Shown in pieces: positions 35,499-44,186 of a stretch of 64,000 nt of DNA. The notes under the pieces were generated by a model. The model was not told the origin of the DNA. It did no database searches and saw nothing but the letters and a program-made list of their open reading frames with translations. The position numbers and the translations under genes are program-made. Each line of letters starts with the position of its first letter. Within the stretch, counting starts at the first letter, position 1. The stretch is taken from NCBI RefSeq assembly GCF_014137975.1, contig NZ_JACGWZ010000007.1, positions 335,768 to 399,767 on the forward strand. Reading direction: 5' to 3'. Source of the stretch: Halosaccharopolyspora lacisalsi. Its GTDB lineage: Bacteria > Actinomycetota > Actinomycetes > Mycobacteriales > Pseudonocardiaceae.

Positions 35499-36320
35499 TC
35501 ACCCCGAGGGGGTTCCCCCGGAGAACCAGCGGTCCAGCACCGTGACCAGGCCATCCGCCGCCACGTCGGCGGCGACCTCGGTGGCCGCGGTGCGAACCTC
35601 GGGCTGCGCCTGCCCCATCGCCACGGAGTGCCCGGCCCACTGCAACATTTGTATATCGTTGTCGCCGTCACCTGCCGCGAAGGTGTCCTCGATCGCGATT
35701 CCGAGCTCGGCGCGCAGCTTCTCCAGCGCGGCACCCTTGGTGACCCCGTCGGGCACGACTGTGACCCACGTGGCGTACTGGTCGATCGTGTAGACGCTGC
35801 CGGGCAGTGACACCCCGTCGAGCACCTCGGCGACTTCCTCCGGTGTGTGCCCCGCCCAGTGCGCGATCAGCCGGGGCACCGGGCGCTCGGTCAGCTCCGC
35901 CACGTCGACCGGCTGTTGCGGACCGTGCAGGTGAGTTTCGGGAAACCAGCTGGTCACAAGGCTGCCCGTGCCGAGTTGTTCGGCGGCGAACTGCGCTCCG
36001 GGAAGCAGCGAGCTCAGCCGCGTGTACACCGGAGCCGGATCGAAGGTCTCGACGGAGACGGTCTCGCGGGTGGCGGCGTCGAGCCGCACGGCTCCGTTGG
36101 AGCACAGCACGGCACCCGCGCTCAGCCCGAGCTCGTCCAGGACGGGGAGGGTGCCGAGCATGCTGCGACCGGTGGAGACGACGACGTGGCAACCGGCGTC
36201 GACCGCTCGGCGCACGGCGGCGCGCACCCCCTCCGACAGGGTCTGGGTGGCGGGGTCGAGCATGGTGCCGTCGACGTCGAGGGCGACGAGCCGAGGTTTC
36301 CACGGGGTTGTTTGACTCAC
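35499..36320 (-). CDS. HAD-superfamily Cof-type phosphatase
   Basis: 273 residues from GTG 36320 (VSQTTPWKPRLVALDVDG). Motif I is ALDVDGTMLD, motif II VVSTGRSM, Lys in GVTKGAALEKL, and motif IV AAGDGDNDIQMLQWAG; the large alpha/beta C2 cap is of the Cof/YbjI class (sugar phosphates, FMN, pyridoxal phosphate as typical substrates). An ATG at 36383 is in frame but adds a basic non-conserved stretch. Follows the orphan response regulator on the same strand. Confidence 0.88.
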   Translation of the reverse strand: MSQTTPWKPRLVALDVDGTMLDPATQTLSEGVRAAVRRAVDAGCHVVVSTGRSMLGTLPVLDELGLSAGAVLCSNGAVRLDAATRETVSVETFDPAPVYTRLSSLLPGAQFAAEQLGTGSLVTSWFPETHLHGPQQPVDVAELTERPVPRLIAHWAGHTPEEVAEVLDGVSLPGSVYTIDQYATWVTVVPDGVTKGAALEKLRAELGIAIEDTFAAGDGDNDIQMLQWAGHSVAMGQAQPEVRTAATEVAADVAADGLVTVLDRWFSGGTPSG

Positions 36321-36379
36321 TCCTGTGAGACTAACCGCAGTCGCCCGGCGAGCGGGACGTGAACGCGTCGAATCACAAC

Positions 36380-37033
36380 TCATGCTCCCGGGCTGACCAG
36401 ACCGGTCTCGTACGCCAGCACCACGGCCTGTACCCGATCTCGCAGCTCCAGCTTGGACAGTATGTGGCCGATGTGTGTCTTCACGGTGGCCTCGGACAGG
36501 AACAACCGCTCGGCCAGCTCGGTGTTGGACAGCCCCTTGGCCACGTACTCGAGCACTTCGCGCTCCCGCTCGGTGAGCACGTCGAGCACGGAAGCGTCCC
36601 GCAGTTCACCGCCGGGCCCGCCCAGGAAACGGTCCAGCAGGCGACGGGTGACGTTCGGGGACACGACGGCATCGCCGCTGGCCACCGACCGCACCGCCGA
36701 GACCAGATCGTCCGGCGGAGTGTCCTTGAGCAGGAACCCGCCCGCACCCCCGCGCAACGCGGCCAGGGCGTACTCGTCCAGGTCGAAGGTGGTCAGCACG
36801 AGCACTTTCGCCGTTTCGGCCGCCACGATGCGACGGGTCGCCTCGACGCCGTCGAGCACCGGCATCCGCACGTCCATCAGCACCACGTCGGGCCGGAGGG
36901 ACTCGGCGAGTTCGACGGCCCGGACGCCGTCACCTGCCTCCCCCACGACCTCGAGGTCGTCCTGCGCGTCGAGGACCATGCGAAACCCCATCCGCATGAG
37001 TTCCTGGTCGTCCACCAGCAGTACCCGCACCAT
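36380..37033 (-). CDS. LuxR/NarL-family response regulator, no adjacent kinase
   Basis: 217 residues from ATG 37033 (MVRVLLVDDQELMRMGF). Receiver with Asp in VVLMDVRMPVLDG and Lys in GGFLLKDTPP; LuxR HTH LTEREREVLEYVAKGLSNTE followed by SEATVKTHIGHILSKL. No histidine kinase gene adjoins, so it is an orphan within this window; the partner kinase must be elsewhere. The frame is open to 37150 but lacks conserved sequence there. Confidence 0.92.
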   Translation of the reverse strand: MVRVLLVDDQELMRMGFRMVLDAQDDLEVVGEAGDGVRAVELAESLRPDVVLMDVRMPVLDGVEATRRIVAAETAKVLVLTTFDLDEYALAALRGGAGGFLLKDTPPDDLVSAVRSVASGDAVVSPNVTRRLLDRFLGGPGGELRDASVLDVLTEREREVLEYVAKGLSNTELAERLFLSEATVKTHIGHILSKLELRDRVQAVVLAYETGLVSPGA

Positions 37034-37156
37034 GGGAGTCAGCCTATCCAGGCGGGTACGCGCCGGCGACGGGACCGACCACGGTGTTTTTCCGCATCGA
37101 GGGCCTCGGCTTTCGAAGCGGGTGATGTCACGTGCGAGGAGCGGAATCACCCGGTG

Positions 37157-37984
37157 CTACGAGAATCGACCGCGCAGGTGCGGTTTTCCGGACCGGGAGT
37201 GGAGGGCGAAGTCCGCGCCGCGCGCGGAGAACTCGACCGTGGAGGGCAGCAGCACGGGCTTGGCGAAGTCGACGTCGACCGTGTACGCCTCCGGCAGGCG
37301 CCCCTCGAACGCCGCGACGCAGCGCGCCTTCGACCACATGCCGTGGGCGATCGTGCGGGGAAACCCGAACGCCTTGGCCGCCCACGGGTGCAGGTGGATC
37401 GGGTTGCGGTCCCCGGCGATCGCCGCGTAGCGGCGTCCCAGGTCCGCGGGCAACCGCCAGCTCGCCACGGCCTCACCGGCCTCGACCGCCTCGACCCCGC
37501 GCTTCGGCTCCGACTCGTTCGGCTCACCCCGCCGCAGGTACGTGCTGCTCTCGGTCCAGACCACGTGCTCGTCCACGAGGGTGTCGGTGATGACGTCGAA
37601 CTGCCTCCCCTTCGGGTGCGGCCGATGGTCGGCCAGCCGCACTCGCTGCGTCAGCGGCTCGGTGACCAGCAACGGGCGGTACTGGGTGATGCTGTTGGCG
37701 ATGTGAACGAGTCCGGCCAGCGGGAACGGGAACTCCGGATCGGTCATCAGGCGCACCGCCGTGGCGAAGGACAGCACGTGCGGGTAGGTCACGGGCAACT
37801 CGTCGCGCATCCCGAACCCGCAGGTCCTGTTGTAGTCCGCCAGGTGATCGCGGTCCACGACGATGTCGGGGCGCACGTACTCGGTCTCCGGCAGTTCGGC
37901 ACCGTTGCGCGTCGGCGCGGACAGCACCGCCTTGAGATACAGCGCGGCCAGGTTCGGGGGACCGCTCAACTCGATCGTGCTCAT
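37157..37984 (-). CDS. htdX: MaoC-type (R)-3-hydroxyacyl dehydratase, HtdX-like
   Basis: 275 residues, double hot-dog. The C-terminal half carries the hydratase motif GDRNPIHLHPWAAKAFGF followed by IAHGMWSKAR, with catalytic Asp and His; the N-terminal half is the degenerate hot-dog typical of HtdX/Rv0241c. It dehydrates 3-hydroxyacyl thioesters. Order htdX-fabG4 with divergent fadA2 is the same as Rv0241c-Rv0242c-Rv0243 in mycobacteria, which supports the assignment. Starts two bases after the fabG4 stop. Confidence 0.88.
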   Translation of the reverse strand: MSTIELSGPPNLAALYLKAVLSAPTRNGAELPETEYVRPDIVVDRDHLADYNRTCGFGMRDELPVTYPHVLSFATAVRLMTDPEFPFPLAGLVHIANSITQYRPLLVTEPLTQRVRLADHRPHPKGRQFDVITDTLVDEHVVWTESSTYLRRGEPNESEPKRGVEAVEAGEAVASWRLPADLGRRYAAIAGDRNPIHLHPWAAKAFGFPRTIAHGMWSKARCVAAFEGRLPEAYTVDVDFAKPVLLPSTVEFSARGADFALHSRSGKPHLRGRFS

Positions 37985-37986
37985 CG

Positions 37987-39324
37987 TCAGGATCCCAACA
38001 TGCTCTGGCCGCAGACTCGTACGACGTTGCCGTTGACGCCCCCGGAGCCGGGATCGGCGTACCAGGCGATGGTCTCGGCGACGTCGATCGGCAACCCGCC
38101 CTGCGAGAGGCTGTTCATGCGCCTGCCCGCCTCACGGATCATCACGGGTACCGCCGCCGTCATCGACGTCTCGATGAATCCGGGGGCCACGGCGTTGATC
38201 GTGACTCCCCGTTCGGCGGCACGCGGCGCGAGCCCCTGGACGTGGCCGATCACTCCCGCCTTGGAGGTCGCGTAGTTGGCCTGCCCGACGTTGCCCGCGA
38301 TCCCGCTGATCGAGGCGACTCCGATCAGCCGGCCGCCGGCGCGCAGCGGTGACGAGTCGGTGAGCAGTGCCTCGTTGATGCGTTCCTGGGCCATGAGGTT
38401 CACGCCGATCACCGAGTCCCACTGCTGCTCGCTCATCCGACCGAGCGTCTTGTCCCGCGTGATGCCCGCGTTGTGCACGACGACGTCGAGGCCGCCGTGG
38501 CGCTCGGTGAAGTGCTCGGTGATTCGTCGCGGGGCGTCCTGCTCGGTGATGTCGAGTTGCAGCGTGGAACCACCGATGCGATTGGCCACTCGCGCGAGGT
38601 CCTCCCCCTGCGCGGGCACGTCCAGGCACACCACGTGCGCGCCGTCGCGCGCGAGGGTTTCGGCGATCGACTCGCCGATGCCGCGCGATGCTCCGGTGAC
38701 CAGCGCGACCTTCTCCCGCAGGGGGCGGGAGTGGTGCGGCTGCTCGACGTCGGCTGGACCGACCCGGATGACCTGGGCGGAGACGAAGGCCGACTTCGAC
38801 GACAGCAGGAACCGCAGTGTGGAGTCGAGGGCGTTGCCCGCACCGGGCGCGGCGTGGACGAGCTGGGCGGTCGCTCCGCCCTTGAGTTCCTTGCCCACGG
38901 TGCGGACGAAGCCCTCCAGGGCGCGCTGGGCCGTGCGCTCGGCGGTGCCGGAGGTTTCCTCGGGGGGCGTGCCGAGCACGATCACCCTGCCGCTCGTGGC
39001 GACCTGGCGGATCGCGGTACTGACGAACGCGTAAACCTGGCGGAGCTGATCACTGGCGGTGATACCGGTGGCGTCGAAGACCAGCGCCGCGTAACGAGTC
39101 CCCTCGGTGGGTGCGTGCTCGACCTGCGCGTGCACCTCGCCCAGTGTCTTCGAGATCGACTCACCCAGCCGGGCTCCCTCGGCCGCGCCGCTGAGCACCG
39201 GTGCCGACACGACCGGATCACCGGGGCGGTGGCGCCGCAGCGGGGTCGGGGTCGGCAATCCGAGTCGCTTCGCGAGTTGCCGGCCGAGCCCGGATGATGT
39301 GAGTTGCTGGTATCGATCGGACAT
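37987..39324 (-). CDS. fabG4: 3-oxoacyl reductase, FabG4-like high-molecular-weight form
   Basis: 445 residues from ATG 39324, the double-domain FabG4 size. The N-terminal 200 or so residues are a flavodoxin-like, catalytically inert domain (YAALVFDATG, RVIVLGTPPEETSG). The C-terminal SDR domain has TGASRGIG, HNAGITRDKTL, catalytic Ser in SISGIAGNVG and Tyr-x3-Lys in ANYATSKAG. FabG4 reduces 3-oxoacyl-CoA with NADH in mycobacteria. Operon with htdX; divergent from fadA2 across a 99-bp control region. Confidence 0.92.
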   Translation of the reverse strand: MSDRYQQLTSSGLGRQLAKRLGLPTPTPLRRHRPGDPVVSAPVLSGAAEGARLGESISKTLGEVHAQVEHAPTEGTRYAALVFDATGITASDQLRQVYAFVSTAIRQVATSGRVIVLGTPPEETSGTAERTAQRALEGFVRTVGKELKGGATAQLVHAAPGAGNALDSTLRFLLSSKSAFVSAQVIRVGPADVEQPHHSRPLREKVALVTGASRGIGESIAETLARDGAHVVCLDVPAQGEDLARVANRIGGSTLQLDITEQDAPRRITEHFTERHGGLDVVVHNAGITRDKTLGRMSEQQWDSVIGVNLMAQERINEALLTDSSPLRAGGRLIGVASISGIAGNVGQANYATSKAGVIGHVQGLAPRAAERGVTINAVAPGFIETSMTAAVPVMIREAGRRMNSLSQGGLPIDVAETIAWYADPGSGGVNGNVVRVCGQSMLGS

Positions 39325-39362
39325 GAGCACTCCTGGGAGGGACGACTGCCTCGACGCATAAG

Positions 39363-39376
39363 CTACCCGTCGGTAG
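39363..39376. promoter_or_regulatory. Candidate TetR-type operator in fabG4/fadA2 divergent promoter
   Basis: Inverted repeat CTACC-CGTC-GGTAG lies midway between the divergent genes, overlapping a likely promoter (GGTTATGTT). Dyads of the form TACCnnnnGGTA are common operators of TetR-family lipid-metabolism repressors. No regulator gene adjoins. Confidence 0.45.
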
Positions 39377-39423
39377 GTTATGTTGCACCATCGAGGTTCG
39401 ACACGAGAGCGAGGGAGTCGGTC

Positions 39424-40701
39424 ATGACCACCATTCGTCGGGTCGCCATCGTCGGCGGCAACCGGATCCCGTTCGCGCGCTCCGGCGGCCCCTACGCGCG
39501 GGCGAGCAACCAGGACATGCTCACCGCCGCGCTCGACGGGCTGATCGCCCGCTTCGGACTGCAGGACGAACGGGTCGGCGAGTTCGTCGCGGGGGCCGTG
39601 CTCAAGCACAGCCGGGACTTCAATCTCGCCCGCGAGACCGTGCTGGGCTCACGCCTCGACCCGCGCACGCCCACGCACGACGTGCAGATGGCCTGCGCGA
39701 CCGGGCTGGAGTCGGTCGTGTCGGTGGCCAACAAGATCGCCCTCGGGCAACTCGACTCCGGTATCGCCGGGGGCGTGGACTCGGCCAGCGACGCGCCGAT
39801 CGCGCTCAACGACGAGTTGCGCCGCCTCCTGCTTCGGGCCAACCACGCCAAGAGCCTCGGCGGACGACTCCAGGCGCTGAGCGGTGTGCGACCGCAGCAG
39901 GTCGTGCCCGAGATCCCCCGCAACGCCGAGCCGCGCACCGGTCTGTCGATGGGGGAGCACGCGGCCAGGACCGCCGCCGCGTGGGGCATCGACCGCACCG
40001 AGCAGGACGAACTCGCCGCGCGCAGTCACCAGCGACTGGCCGCCGCCTACGAGCGGGACTTCTTCTCCGATCTGCTGACCCCGTTCCAGGGACTCTCCCG
40101 CGACCAGAACATGCGGCCGGACAGCACGCCCGAGAAGCTGGCCGAGCTCAAGCCGGTTTTCGGCAGCGGCGAGACCGCGACGATGACGGCGGGCAACTCC
40201 ACCGCCCTGTCCGACGGGGCGTCCACCGTGCTGCTGGCCAGCGAGGAGTGGGCGCGGCAGCGGCGACTGCCGGTGCTGGCCTACATCACCGACTCGGTCT
40301 CGGAGGCCGTCGACCACGTCAGCGGGGACGAGGGCCTGCTCATGGCGCCCACCTACGCGGTGCCGAAGCTGCTCGACCGCAACGGCATCGGGCTGGGCGA
40401 CTTCGATTTCTACGAGCTGCACGAGGCGTTCGCCTCGCAGGTGCTCACGACGCTGAAGGCCTGGCAGGACCCCGAATTCTGCTCCGAGCGCCTCGGACTG
40501 GACGAACCGCTGGGCACGGTCGACGCCGACCGCCTCAACGTCACCGGATCCTCGTTGGCTGTGGGCCACCCCTTCGCCGCGACCGGCGGGCGGATCGTGG
40601 CGACGCTGTCCAAACTGCTGTCCGAACGCGATTCGGGACGCGGGCTGATCTCGATCTGCGCGGCGGGCGGCCAGGGAGTCACCGCCATCGTCGAACGCTG
40701 A
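39424..40701 (+). CDS. fadA2: Acetyl-CoA acyltransferase (thiolase), FadA2-like
   Basis: 425 residues from ATG 39424 (MTTIRRVAIVGGNRIPFARS). Nucleophile Cys in VQMACATGLESV, GNSTALSDGAS, His in FYELHEAFASQVL, and C-terminal catalytic Cys in ISICAAGGQGVTAIVER; SLAVGHPFAATGGRI is the thiolase signature. Cleaves 3-ketoacyl-CoA or condenses acyl-CoA. Divergent from fabG4-htdX as in mycobacteria, so the three genes probably serve one beta-oxidation or chain-remodelling route. Confidence 0.93.
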   Translation: MTTIRRVAIVGGNRIPFARSGGPYARASNQDMLTAALDGLIARFGLQDERVGEFVAGAVLKHSRDFNLARETVLGSRLDPRTPTHDVQMACATGLESVVSVANKIALGQLDSGIAGGVDSASDAPIALNDELRRLLLRANHAKSLGGRLQALSGVRPQQVVPEIPRNAEPRTGLSMGEHAARTAAAWGIDRTEQDELAARSHQRLAAAYERDFFSDLLTPFQGLSRDQNMRPDSTPEKLAELKPVFGSGETATMTAGNSTALSDGASTVLLASEEWARQRRLPVLAYITDSVSEAVDHVSGDEGLLMAPTYAVPKLLDRNGIGLGDFDFYELHEAFASQVLTTLKAWQDPEFCSERLGLDEPLGTVDADRLNVTGSSLAVGHPFAATGGRIVATLSKLLSERDSGRGLISICAAGGQGVTAIVER

Positions 40702-40718
40702 GCAGCGGCTTCTCCTCA

Positions 40719-40754
40719 GGGGTCGGGCGGTTTCGGCGCGAACCGCCCGACCCC
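40719..40754 (+). terminator. Strong terminator after fadA2
   Basis: A 14-bp perfect stem (GGGGTCGGGCGGTT at 40719-40732, complement 40741-40754) with an 8-nt loop, followed by CCTTTTC. The best intrinsic terminator in the window. Confidence 0.85.
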
Positions 40755-41228
40755 CTTTTCGCGCGTGGCCTCGACCAGGGTGATCGGAGCAGGAATAGCG
40801 CCGCTGAGCTGGGGCGTTGTGCCCGCTGCCGAGAGGTGCGCCGTACGGATCACGTACACCCGAACGGGTGACACTAAAGTGATGTACGTCATACCTTCAT
40901 GACGGTGTAACGCCGTCGGCTCCAGGCACGATGAACGGAGTGACTCCGTGATGCTGTCGGACCCCCGACCTGGCAGCATCACGGGGCCTTCCAACTTCCG
41001 ATGTTCGCTCGCCGCCGAGATATCGGCGTCGGGCCCTCGCTTGGATACGTCCTCGCCCCCGGGGTGGTCTCCACGCCGCCGGACGAGGTGTCTCTTCGTC
41101 GCCCCCGTGGCGACGATCCGATCAAGGTGTCCCCTTTTTGGGGGCGCCTCCTTTACACCCGCGCCCCGTCACCCTGGGTGATCAAGGGGTTACCGGTCTC
41201 TTCGAGACACTTGAAGGGAGAGGCACCT
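40755..41228 (+). other. Long structured intergenic region before a small membrane gene
   Basis: About 470 bp with no convincing gene. It contains hairpin-forming stretches, the best being AGGTGTCCCC-TTTTT-GGGGGCGCCT at 41125-41149 (ten pairs including two G-U), and a GTCGCC/GGCGAC hairpin near 41098. These could form a leader that controls the small gene starting at 41229. I could not match a known riboswitch. Confidence 0.4.
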
Positions 41229-41360
41229 GTGAACACCGCGATCCTGCTGCTCGGCACGTTTATCCCGATGCTGGCAGCGAGCATGTTCTACATCAATACT
41301 CACAGCACCGCCCGCGGGCGGACGCAAACATCGACGAACGAAGAATCCGGTCAGGACTGA
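41229..41360 (+). CDS. 43-residue membrane protein
   Basis: GTG 41229 to TGA 41360, with AGGGAG about 9 nt upstream. The product has one hydrophobic helix (NTAILLLGTFIPMLAASMFY) followed by a polar tail (HSTARGRTQTSTNEESGQD). Stands alone, preceded by a structured leader and followed by a gap with tandem palindromes. No family recognised; size and layout recall the 40-residue gene at 31124. Confidence 0.5.
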   Translation: MNTAILLLGTFIPMLAASMFYINTHSTARGRTQTSTNEESGQD

Positions 41361-41546
41361 CGGCACACCGGTCATTCGGCTCGCGAGTGAGCCGATCGTC
41401 TCACCGTGACGAGACCGAGCACTGCCACGGCGTGCTCCCTGGGCAGGGGCGTTCCCCGGGGCAGGGCGACCGCCGCGGTGATGGCCGTCCCCTCGCGGAC
41501 CGAGTACCGGTCTTCATAACTTCCTGCCGCATTCGCGGTGGTTAGT

Positions 41547-41590
41547 CGGTTTCGCGCGAAACCGTATTTCGGCGGTTTCGCGCGAAACCG
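41547..41590. repeat. Two copies of an 18-bp perfect palindrome
   Basis: CGGTTTCGCGCGAAACCG occurs at 41547-41564 and again at 41573-41590, 26 bp apart. A one-mismatch relative lies at 52194-52211, and the loop of the fadA2 terminator is similar. The gap 41361-41656 holds nothing else I can support. Confidence 0.8.
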
Positions 41591-41656
41591 CGCGGCCCGC
41601 GCGCCCAAAGCACTACATTGGGTCGAGGCGATCTTCACGAAAGAGGGGTGGCGCGG

Positions 41657-42529
41657 ATGGTGAAGCCGATAATCGAACGGCCCACGTCGATGACACGACT
41701 TCACTCGGGTCGGATCGAGTACCGGCTGGAGGCGGCCGGAGACTCCACCGTCCTCGTCCTCCACGGTGGACACATGCGCGCCGGACTGGCACCCGGCGAG
41801 GAGACTTACCTCGATCGCGGCTACTCGGTACTGGTGCCGTCCCGCCCCGGCTACGGGAGAACGCCGCTGTCCGTCGGCCCGTCACCGAGCGGCTTCGCCG
41901 ACGTCCTCGCGGAGCTGTGCCGGGAACTCGGGATCGACAGCGTGGCGGCGGTCGTGGGGATCTCGGCGGGCGGACGGACCGCGCTGGCGATGGCCTCCCG
42001 GTGTCCCCGGCTCGTGCAGCGACTCGTCCTGGAGAGCTCGGTCGGCTTCGGCACCTATCCGGACCGGCGCACGCGCATCGCCGCGAACATCGTGTTCAAC
42101 GCCCGCACCGAGAGGCTGACCTGGGGTGCCGTCCGTGCGCTCCTGCGGCTCGCTCCCACCACCGGTCTCCGACTGCTGCTCGGCGATCTGTCCACGAAGC
42201 CGGCGCACGAGGTCGTCGCCGCCCTGGGTGACGAGGAACGGGCGCGGATGGTGGAGCTGTTCTCGCGGATGCGGTCGGGAAGCGGTTTTCTCAACGACAT
42301 CGACCACACCCGGGCCGTGGCGCCCGAGACCGTCACCCAACCCACACTGGTCGTCGCGAGCCGCACGGACGGCGGCGTTCCCTTCGCCCACGCCGAGTCC
42401 CTGACGGCCGGCATTCCCGGGGCGGAACTCTTCTTGAGCGGCGCCGACAGCCACCTGGGTTGGTTCGGCGACCGCACGGCGACCGCGAACAGGATCGAAC
42501 GTTTCCTCGCGGCCGACCCGCGCGGGTGA
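41657..42529 (+). CDS. Alpha/beta hydrolase
   Basis: 290 residues from ATG 41657 (purine-rich AAGAGGGG upstream). Oxyanion segment VLVLHGGHMRAG, nucleophile elbow VVGISAGGRTALAMA (GxSxG), a late Asp region (ASRTDGGVP), and catalytic His in DSHLGWFG. The lid region (residues about 140-200) is helical. Substrate unknown. Stands between the palindrome pair and a truncated glycosyltransferase gene on the other strand. Confidence 0.85.
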   Translation: MVKPIIERPTSMTRLHSGRIEYRLEAAGDSTVLVLHGGHMRAGLAPGEETYLDRGYSVLVPSRPGYGRTPLSVGPSPSGFADVLAELCRELGIDSVAAVVGISAGGRTALAMASRCPRLVQRLVLESSVGFGTYPDRRTRIAANIVFNARTERLTWGAVRALLRLAPTTGLRLLLGDLSTKPAHEVVAALGDEERARMVELFSRMRSGSGFLNDIDHTRAVAPETVTQPTLVVASRTDGGVPFAHAESLTAGIPGAELFLSGADSHLGWFGDRTATANRIERFLAADPRG

Positions 42530-42559
42530 GGCAGTTCGTCCGGACCGGCGCTCATCCCC

Positions 42560-42880
42560 CGGTACCGAGCCGCTCCAGCAGTCGCGCAGCGTGCGCAGGT
42601 TCCGGCAGGCCCGCTCCCGCGCGATCCGACCGGCGAAGCCCTCCCGAACGGCCAGCTCCTCCCCGGCAACGCTGAGTTCCCGCAGCGGGATCCGCTCCGC
42701 AACCACCCCGGAGTCCGTTCCGGTGGCGAAAGCGACGAATCCGGCGTCCTCGACCGCGGGAACCATCGCGGGACGTCCGGTGAAAGCGACCGCGTGCCCG
42801 GCGCGCTCGGCAGCGCGGGCGATCGGGACGAGCGGTTCGAAATGGCCGCTTCCCCCGGCGAAGGCGAACAGGACGCGCAC
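42560..42880 (-). pseudogene. Truncated UGT/MGT-type glycosyltransferase
   Basis: From GTG 42880 the frame reads VRVLFAFAGGSGHFEPLVPI, then ARAAERAGHAVAFTG and DAGFVAFATG, the N-terminal Rossmann half of antibiotic-type (GT1, EryCIII-like) glycosyltransferases. After about 105 residues (ERACRNLRTLRDCW) the family sequence stops, and the following DNA is the alpha/beta hydrolase gene on the other strand. The C-terminal sugar-nucleotide domain is missing, so only a 5' fragment remains. It marks the left edge of the rearranged region. Confidence 0.7.
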
Positions 42881-43024
42881 TCGGCGAATGCTAGGCGGCT
42901 CCCACACCAGCAAGGAACACCGACGACCTTGATACTCCCTTCGGGTGAACCCCGTTCGTTCTCCCGCCGATGTCGGAGCCGGTTGGCAGGATCACCCTAC
43001 TGATCCGGCGTCGAGGGAGAGACT

Positions 43025-43723
43025 GTGGCGGATGACAGGGAACCAGACTACTACTGGCGCGACAAGTACGGCCGTACCCGGCCCGGCTACAAACCGAAGG
43101 GCAGAGGTGGCGTCGCCGCCGCTGCCGTCGCCATCGCGGTCGCTGCCTCCGGTGGTGGTCTGGGCGGTCTGGGAGGTCTGGGGGCCACGTCGACGGAGGG
43201 CGCGGCCGGCTCAGCCGTGAGTCGGACCGTGCAGGTGCGCGTGAGCAAGGCGAAACGGGCCGCGAACAAGGGGCAGCGCGCCAAGGCGTGGAAGCGCATG
43301 CGGCTCAAGGTCAAGCACCGGAGAAAGCCCCGGTACGACCCGAAGTGCGCCGCGCACTCCTTCGGACAGGTGCAGGGGTTCTTCGTGCACACGCCCTGTC
43401 GCTCCCTGCGACGGACCCTGGTGGGACTCGCCGACGAGCACGGCAACACCGGCGTGGTCTCGATCGCCTGGGTGCGGATGTCCGGTGGTGGCAGCGCGGC
43501 CCGGCTGAAGAGGTTGGACGACGTCCAGGGCACCGGCGACGTCCACCCCCTCGCCGGTTGGGCGTTGACCTCACGGGGTATCCGCCTCACCGGCGAGCAC
43601 TACGACTCCCGCCGAAAGCGCTCCCTGCTCGTCCGCGCCGAGGCGGCCGCGGCGAGCGGTTCCATGGATCCGGGGCTGCTGCAGGGCGCCGCCGAGGTCG
43701 CTAAAAGGTTCCCGCCGCCGTGA
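43025..43723 (+). CDS. Hypothetical membrane-anchored basic protein
   Basis: 232 residues. Charged N-terminus (DREPDYYWRDKYGRTRPGYK), one Ala/Gly-rich hydrophobic segment (about 29-55), then a strongly basic stretch (KAKRAANKGQRAKAWKRMRL) and an alpha/beta domain with a Cys pair (DPKCAAHSFG, HTPCRSLRR). GTG start. I recognise no family. The stop lies 13 bases before the first thioredoxin-like gene fragment, so it borders the duplicated cassettes. Confidence 0.55.
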   Translation: MADDREPDYYWRDKYGRTRPGYKPKGRGGVAAAAVAIAVAASGGGLGGLGGLGATSTEGAAGSAVSRTVQVRVSKAKRAANKGQRAKAWKRMRLKVKHRRKPRYDPKCAAHSFGQVQGFFVHTPCRSLRRTLVGLADEHGNTGVVSIAWVRMSGGGSAARLKRLDDVQGTGDVHPLAGWALTSRGIRLTGEHYDSRRKRSLLVRAEAAAASGSMDPGLLQGAAEVAKRFPPP

Positions 43724-43736
43724 GGAGGTTCCACCC

Positions 43737-43856
43737 GGCGACCAGCCCTACTCGATCGGGGACTTCCGAGGTCGTTGCTTGATCCTGGACTTCCGGGCGT
43801 TCCGGACCGAAGTATCAGCTCGGGCCGCTGGTCGGTCGTGGCGACGACACGCATGA
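43737..43856 (+). pseudogene. Thioredoxin-like gene 5' fragment, cassette 1
   Basis: In one frame the DNA reads GDQPYSIGDFRGRCLILDFR followed by AFRTEVSARAAGRSWRRHA and TGA at 43854. The part YSIGDFRGRCLILDFRAF parallels LRLADFRGKVVILDFWAF of the intact thioredoxin-NHL protein (46514-48391). The homology ends just before where the redox CxxC would be. Up to 43779 it is a diverged copy; from 43780 it is part of the 407-bp repeat shared with cassette 2. Confidence 0.6.
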
Positions 43857-44186
43857 TCGGGCGTGAGCGTCGGTGGCTTTCGGCAGGCTGCTCGGCATGC
43901 CGATTCGGACTCTGATGGACATCGAGCGCGCGATCCGGTCCTCGTGGGGTGCTGACACCTGTGCCCCAGAAGACGTCCCCGACTGGCACCCCAGCAATCC
44001 GGCCCGCGGCCAGTGCGGCACCACTGCCCTCGTCCTCAACGATCTGCTCGGTGGCGACCTCGTTCGCGGTGAGGTTCACCGTGACCGGAGGTGGGTCGAT
44101 TTCCACTGGTGGAACCGGTTCGCCAAAAGCCTCGAGGTCGACCTCACCCGGGAGCAGTTCGCTCCGGACGAGATCGTCGGCCCCGG
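43780..44186 (+). repeat. 407-bp direct repeat, copy 1 (partner 45309-45715)
   Basis: By eye this segment matches 45309-45715 with a constant offset of 1529 and only one difference seen (C/T at 43867/45396). It covers the last 25 codons of the thioredoxin-like fragment and most of yunG. Sharp edges on both sides indicate a recent duplication. Confidence 0.9.

Noticed and set aside
40716..40994. 92-codon gene on the - strand after fadA2
   Set aside because: It reads across the fadA2 terminator and has no family-like sequence or ribosome-binding site.
40755..41228. Known riboswitch (cobalamin, ydaO, glycine, SAM)
   Set aside because: I could not find the conserved core motifs of any of these; only generic hairpins.
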